Shown in pieces: positions 61,307-64,000 of a stretch of DNA of 64,000 nucleotides; positions within the stretch are counted from its first letter, which is position 1; each line of letters begins with the position of its first letter. The position numbers and the translations under genes are program-made. Location: assembly GCF_019634845.1 (NCBI RefSeq), contig NZ_JAHCAQ010000007.1, positions 62,001 to 126,000 of the forward strand. The letters are read 5' to 3'. The notes below the pieces were generated by a model, which made no database searches, was not told where the DNA came from, and saw only the letters and a program-made list of their open reading frames with translations. Source of the stretch: Dokdonella sp. (GTDB taxonomy: Bacteria > Pseudomonadota > Gammaproteobacteria > Xanthomonadales > Rhodanobacteraceae).

Positions 61307-61972
61307 GTGGCCACCAAGGCCGATTTCATGGCGTTGTACCAACAGCTCGGGCTGGCTCCAGGCTGTTCGCTGGACGAGCTCAAGGCCGCCTATCGACGCC
61401 GCGTTGCCGAATTGCACCCCGATCGCCACGGCGTGAGCGCCGATGCCGGCGACGCACTGCGGCTGTCCGAACTGACGGTGGCCTACAACGCCGCCAACCA
61501 GTTCCACCGTCGCTACGGGCGCCTGCCGGGCGCCGCCCACCTGGCGCCAACCACGCCCTTGCCGCGCGCAACCGCGACGCCATGGGCCGCCGGCATCGAA
61601 GCGCAGGCTGGGAAGCGCGCACGGCGCTGGCCTTGGCTGCTGCTGACGGTGGCGCTGGGGTGGGGTCTGTGGGCCGGCGGCCTGTTCGATACCGGTCAGG
61701 ATGATGCTGCTGGCACCGCGCCAGCGCCCGCCGATGCCGGCCTGCCGAGCCCTGCCGTTGCCGCGACCGGCGGCCTCATCCTGCTCGGCAGCGACGCGAC
61801 CACGGTGCGCGCGCTGCAGGGCCGGCCACTGATGGAAAGCGTGGAGCGCTGGGACTACGGACCTTCGTGGATCGCCTTCAGCGACGGCAAGGTCGTGGAC
61901 TGGTACAGCTCGCCGCTGCGCCCGCTCAAGGTGGCCAGCGCACATCCACCGCCGACGCGACCGGCGCACTGA
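61307..61972 (+). CDS. J-domain membrane protein
   Basis: 221 residues from GTG 61307, preferred over ATG 61256 because of the GAGGG in front and because the J-domain starts directly after it. J-domain: FMALYQQLGLAPGCSLDELK with HPD (37-39) and an NAANQFHRRYG end. A Pro/Ala linker leads to a membrane helix (about 108-128, WPWLLLTVALGWGLWAGGLF) and a C-terminal domain ERWDYGPSWIAFSDGKVVDWY, known in other small envelope proteins. It could recruit DnaK to the membrane. It ends 6 bp from the convergent sugar transferase. Confidence 0.82.
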   Translation: MATKADFMALYQQLGLAPGCSLDELKAAYRRRVAELHPDRHGVSADAGDALRLSELTVAYNAANQFHRRYGRLPGAAHLAPTTPLPRATATPWAAGIEAQAGKRARRWPWLLLTVALGWGLWAGGLFDTGQDDAAGTAPAPADAGLPSPAVAATGGLILLGSDATTVRALQGRPLMESVERWDYGPSWIAFSDGKVVDWYSSPLRPLKVASAHPPPTRPAH

Positions 61973-61978
61973 CGCCGG

Positions 61979-63397
61979 TCAGCGCGCACCGCGCCCGAAC
62001 AGCACCACCTCGACCGTCTGCACGAGGATGATGATGTCGAGCAGCAGGTTGTGGTTCTTGACGTAGAACAGGTCGTACTTGAGTTTCTGCTCGGCATCCT
62101 CGACCGAGGCACCGTACGGGTAGCGCAGCTGCGCCCAGCCGGCCAATCCCGGCTTCACGGCGTGACGCAGGTTGTAATAGCGGATCTGGCGGGCGAGATC
62201 GGCCACGAACTCGGGCCGCTCGGGGCGTGGTCCGATGATGCTCATGTCGCCGCGCAGCACGTTCCACAGCTGCGGCAGCTCGTCGAGCCGCGTGCGTCGG
62301 ATCAGGCGCCCCACGCGCGTGATGCGGGTGTCGCCGCGCGTGGCCCAGCGCGCCACACCGTCACGTTCGGCATCGGTGCGCATGCTGCGGAACTTGATCA
62401 CATCGAACACGGCGCCGTGTTCACCCACGCGCGGCTGGCGGTACAGGATCGGCGCCCGCAGGCCCGATTCGAGCACGATGGCCAGCGCCACCAGCAGCAT
62501 GAACGGCCAGGTCAGCGCGAACACCAGCAGCGCGACCGTGATGTCGAACACGCGCTTGACCGCATGACGCAGCGGTGAGGTGTCAAAGCCCTCGGAAAAG
62601 ACCAGCCACGACGGCTCGACCAGCGCAAGGTTGACCAGACCCCGTTCGCGCTCGAAGAACGAAGCCAGCGTGCTGACCGCGATGCCGGCCTGTTTGCAGT
62701 CGAGCAGTTCGCGCATCGGCAGGCCGCAGCGCCGATCGTCCGGGCCCACCACGATCTCGTTGACCTGCAGCGACTCGGCATAGCCGCGCAGGCTGCCCTC
62801 GACCTCGAGCACGTCCTCGGCTGCCACGCGCACGGCTTCCTCACCCATGCGCACGTAGCCGAGCACGAGGAATCCGCGGCGATCGCTGCGCCGGCGCATG
62901 CGCTGCGGAATCGCGGCGGCCTGTTCGCCGGCGCCGAGCACGAGGACGCGACGCTTGAGCAGGTCGATATCGATCAGCCGCGCGAACAGCAAGCGCCAGC
63001 CCTGCACCAGCAGGAAACCGAGCAGCAGCGCGATGGCGAGCACACCGCGGCCGATGGCGGCATCGGGCAGCAGGTAGTAGACGACCAGCAGGCCTGCCAG
63101 ACCAATCGCGAAGCCGACCAGTTGGCGCGCGGCAAGGCCGAACCAGCTCTCGCGCAGATGCTGCTGATACAGGCCCAACGCCGCCATGCCGATCATCAGC
63201 GCCAGCGCGAACAGCGCCGCCCGCGGCCACAGCCATGGCATGAAGTCCGCCAACCCACCCGCGTTGCCGAGGTAGCGCAGGTGCGCGGCCAAGGCCACCG
63301 CGCAGCTCAGCAAGGCGAACTCGACCAGCGCCAGCAGGGCCAGCCAGCGAATCGACTGCCGGCGCAGCAATTGCCACATTCCGGTGTTTCGCTCCAT
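61979..63397 (-). CDS. Undecaprenyl-phosphate sugar-phosphotransferase, XrtA-associated (EpsB/WcaJ type)
   Basis: 472 residues from ATG 63397 (GGAGG 8 bp upstream; ATG 63442 is also possible). Four N-terminal helices, a CoA-binding-like domain (RRVLVLGAGEQAAAI), a fifth helix near residue 290, then the bacterial sugar transferase core: VFDVIKFRSMRTDAE, RITRVGRLIRRTRLDELPQL, NVLRGDMSIIGPRPERPEF and PGLAGWAQLRYPYG. It matches the TIGR03013 type found in exosortase A EPS loci and starts EPS repeat-unit synthesis on the lipid carrier. Although transcribed alone on the minus strand, it completes the EPS pathway. Confidence 0.93.
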   Translation of the reverse strand: MERNTGMWQLLRRQSIRWLALLALVEFALLSCAVALAAHLRYLGNAGGLADFMPWLWPRAALFALALMIGMAALGLYQQHLRESWFGLAARQLVGFAIGLAGLLVVYYLLPDAAIGRGVLAIALLLGFLLVQGWRLLFARLIDIDLLKRRVLVLGAGEQAAAIPQRMRRRSDRRGFLVLGYVRMGEEAVRVAAEDVLEVEGSLRGYAESLQVNEIVVGPDDRRCGLPMRELLDCKQAGIAVSTLASFFERERGLVNLALVEPSWLVFSEGFDTSPLRHAVKRVFDITVALLVFALTWPFMLLVALAIVLESGLRAPILYRQPRVGEHGAVFDVIKFRSMRTDAERDGVARWATRGDTRITRVGRLIRRTRLDELPQLWNVLRGDMSIIGPRPERPEFVADLARQIRYYNLRHAVKPGLAGWAQLRYPYGASVEDAEQKLKYDLFYVKNHNLLLDIIILVQTVEVVLFGRGAR

Positions 63398-63667
63398 CGT
63401 GTTGGCCTCCGTGAACACCGGGCCTCGGTAACGCGCGTCCATCAACTTGATTCCTTCAGTCGAATCCGCCTCGTGACCGGGCCGGTGGCGACGACGGCGT
63501 GCCGGCGGCTCTTCGCTGGCGCATTGCGCCACGTGCGCGCACTGGGGCCGGCGTGATCGGTTGTCTTCACCCGTCACTCAGCCGCCGTGGGTTTATCATC
63601 TTGGCAGTGCCCGGCCGTGTCGGCAAGGACGCAGCCGCCCCACCCGCTCCCCTGCAAGGATCACCCC

Positions 63668-64000
63668 ATGTGTGGAATCGTCGCCGCCAGCGCACGTCGT
63701 GACGTCGTGTCGACCCTGTTCGATGGCCTCAAGGCGCTGGAATACCGCGGCTACGACTCGGCCGGTGTCTGCGTGCTGCAGGACGGCGTGCTGGCGCGAC
63801 TGCGCGCCGCCGGCAAGGTACGCGAGCTCGAGGCGCTGCAGGCGCGCGCGCCCGTGCACGGCAGCAGCGGCATCGCCCACACGCGCTGGGCCACCCATGG
63901 CGCGCCCAACACGGCCAACGCGCATCCGCACGTGTCCAACGAGCGCATCGCGCTCGTCCACAACGGCATCATCGAGAACCATGCCGCCCTGCGCGAGGAA
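63668..64000 (+). CDS. glmS: Glutamine--fructose-6-phosphate aminotransferase (5' part)
   Basis: 111 codons from ATG 63668 to the window edge; the rest is missing. Class II glutaminase domain [14 protein letters not shown] with Cys2 as nucleophile, [26 protein letters not shown] and [17 protein letters not shown]. It makes glucosamine-6-phosphate for UDP-GlcNAc. A -10-like TATCAT lies at 63594-63599. In relatives this gene follows glmU directly. Confidence 0.97.
   Translation, partial: MCGIVAASARRDVVSTLFDGLKALEYRGYDSAGVCVLQDGVLARLRAAGKVRELEALQARAPVHGSSGIAHTRWATHGAPNTANAHPHVSNERIALVHNGIIENHAALREE

Overview
The window is very GC-rich DNA with dense, mostly overlapping genes. It most resembles a gammaproteobacterium of the Xanthomonadales (Lysobacterales), perhaps Rhodanobacteraceae. 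Pointers are a complete atpI-B-E-F-H-A-G-D-C operon, glmU and glmS close to it, TAGAAT-type -10 boxes, an exosortase A (XrtA)-type exopolysaccharide (EPS) locus, and short GTGATTGGTGATTC-type intergenic repeats. No rRNA, tRNA, CRISPR or insertion sequence was seen. No gene-free stretch exceeds about 300 bp.

Layout. (1) 1-8.2 kb, minus strand: a MoxR/DUF58/BatA-like/large membrane protein set (the last cut by the left edge), a DUF4159 protein and a TldD/TldE-like protease pair with a Tat signal on the TldD member. (2) 8.4-9.4 kb: queD and a phasin with promoter and terminator. (3) 9.5-17.1 kb: the F1Fo ATP synthase operon; atpD is broken by a frameshift as sequenced. (4) 17.1-21.2 kb, minus: a GtrA-like protein, a GT-C-type membrane glycosyltransferase and a TPR-sulfotransferase. 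(5) 21.3-22.7 kb: glmU. (6) 22.8-41.9 kb, plus: an EPS locus. A UDP-sugar dehydrogenase and epimerase come first, then a tightly packed 13-gene run: export lipoprotein, chain-length protein, degenerate tyrosine-kinase-like protein, outer-membrane barrel, deacetylase, four glycosyltransferases, two asparagine-synthase-like amidotransferases, a polymerase/ligase and a MurJ-like flippase. (7) 42.1-45.9 kb: two paralogous secreted beta-propeller-like proteins flanking a YdcF-family gene. (8) 61.0-45.9 kb, minus: a cupin/JmjC-type oxygenase, then a six-gene translationally coupled run: adenylation-carrier protein, a 2622-residue KS-AT-ACP-aminotransferase-C-A-T megasynthase, two alpha/beta hydrolases, a glycan-transferase-like protein and GalE. 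(9) 61.3-64 kb: a DnaJ-domain membrane protein, the EPS-initiating sugar-phosphate transferase (minus) and the start of glmS.

The most notable system is the hybrid PKS-NRPS inside the EPS region. Reading the adenylation pockets by eye, the loading protein should take proline and the last module glycine. Between them a malonyl-type KS-AT and an in-line PLP aminotransferase should make a beta-amino unit, as in McyE or MycA. There is no thioesterase; the two hydrolases coupled to the operon, one with a Cys nucleophile and one with Arg at the nucleophile position, are candidates for release or transfer. The EPS operon and this operon each have a promoter in which the last T of the -10 box starts a Crp/Clp-like palindrome (TGTGA-N6-TCACA), suggesting common control. 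The whole ~41 kb block lies between glmU and glmS, which are neighbours in many gammaproteobacteria and which supply UDP-GlcNAc. The XrtA exosortase is not in the window.
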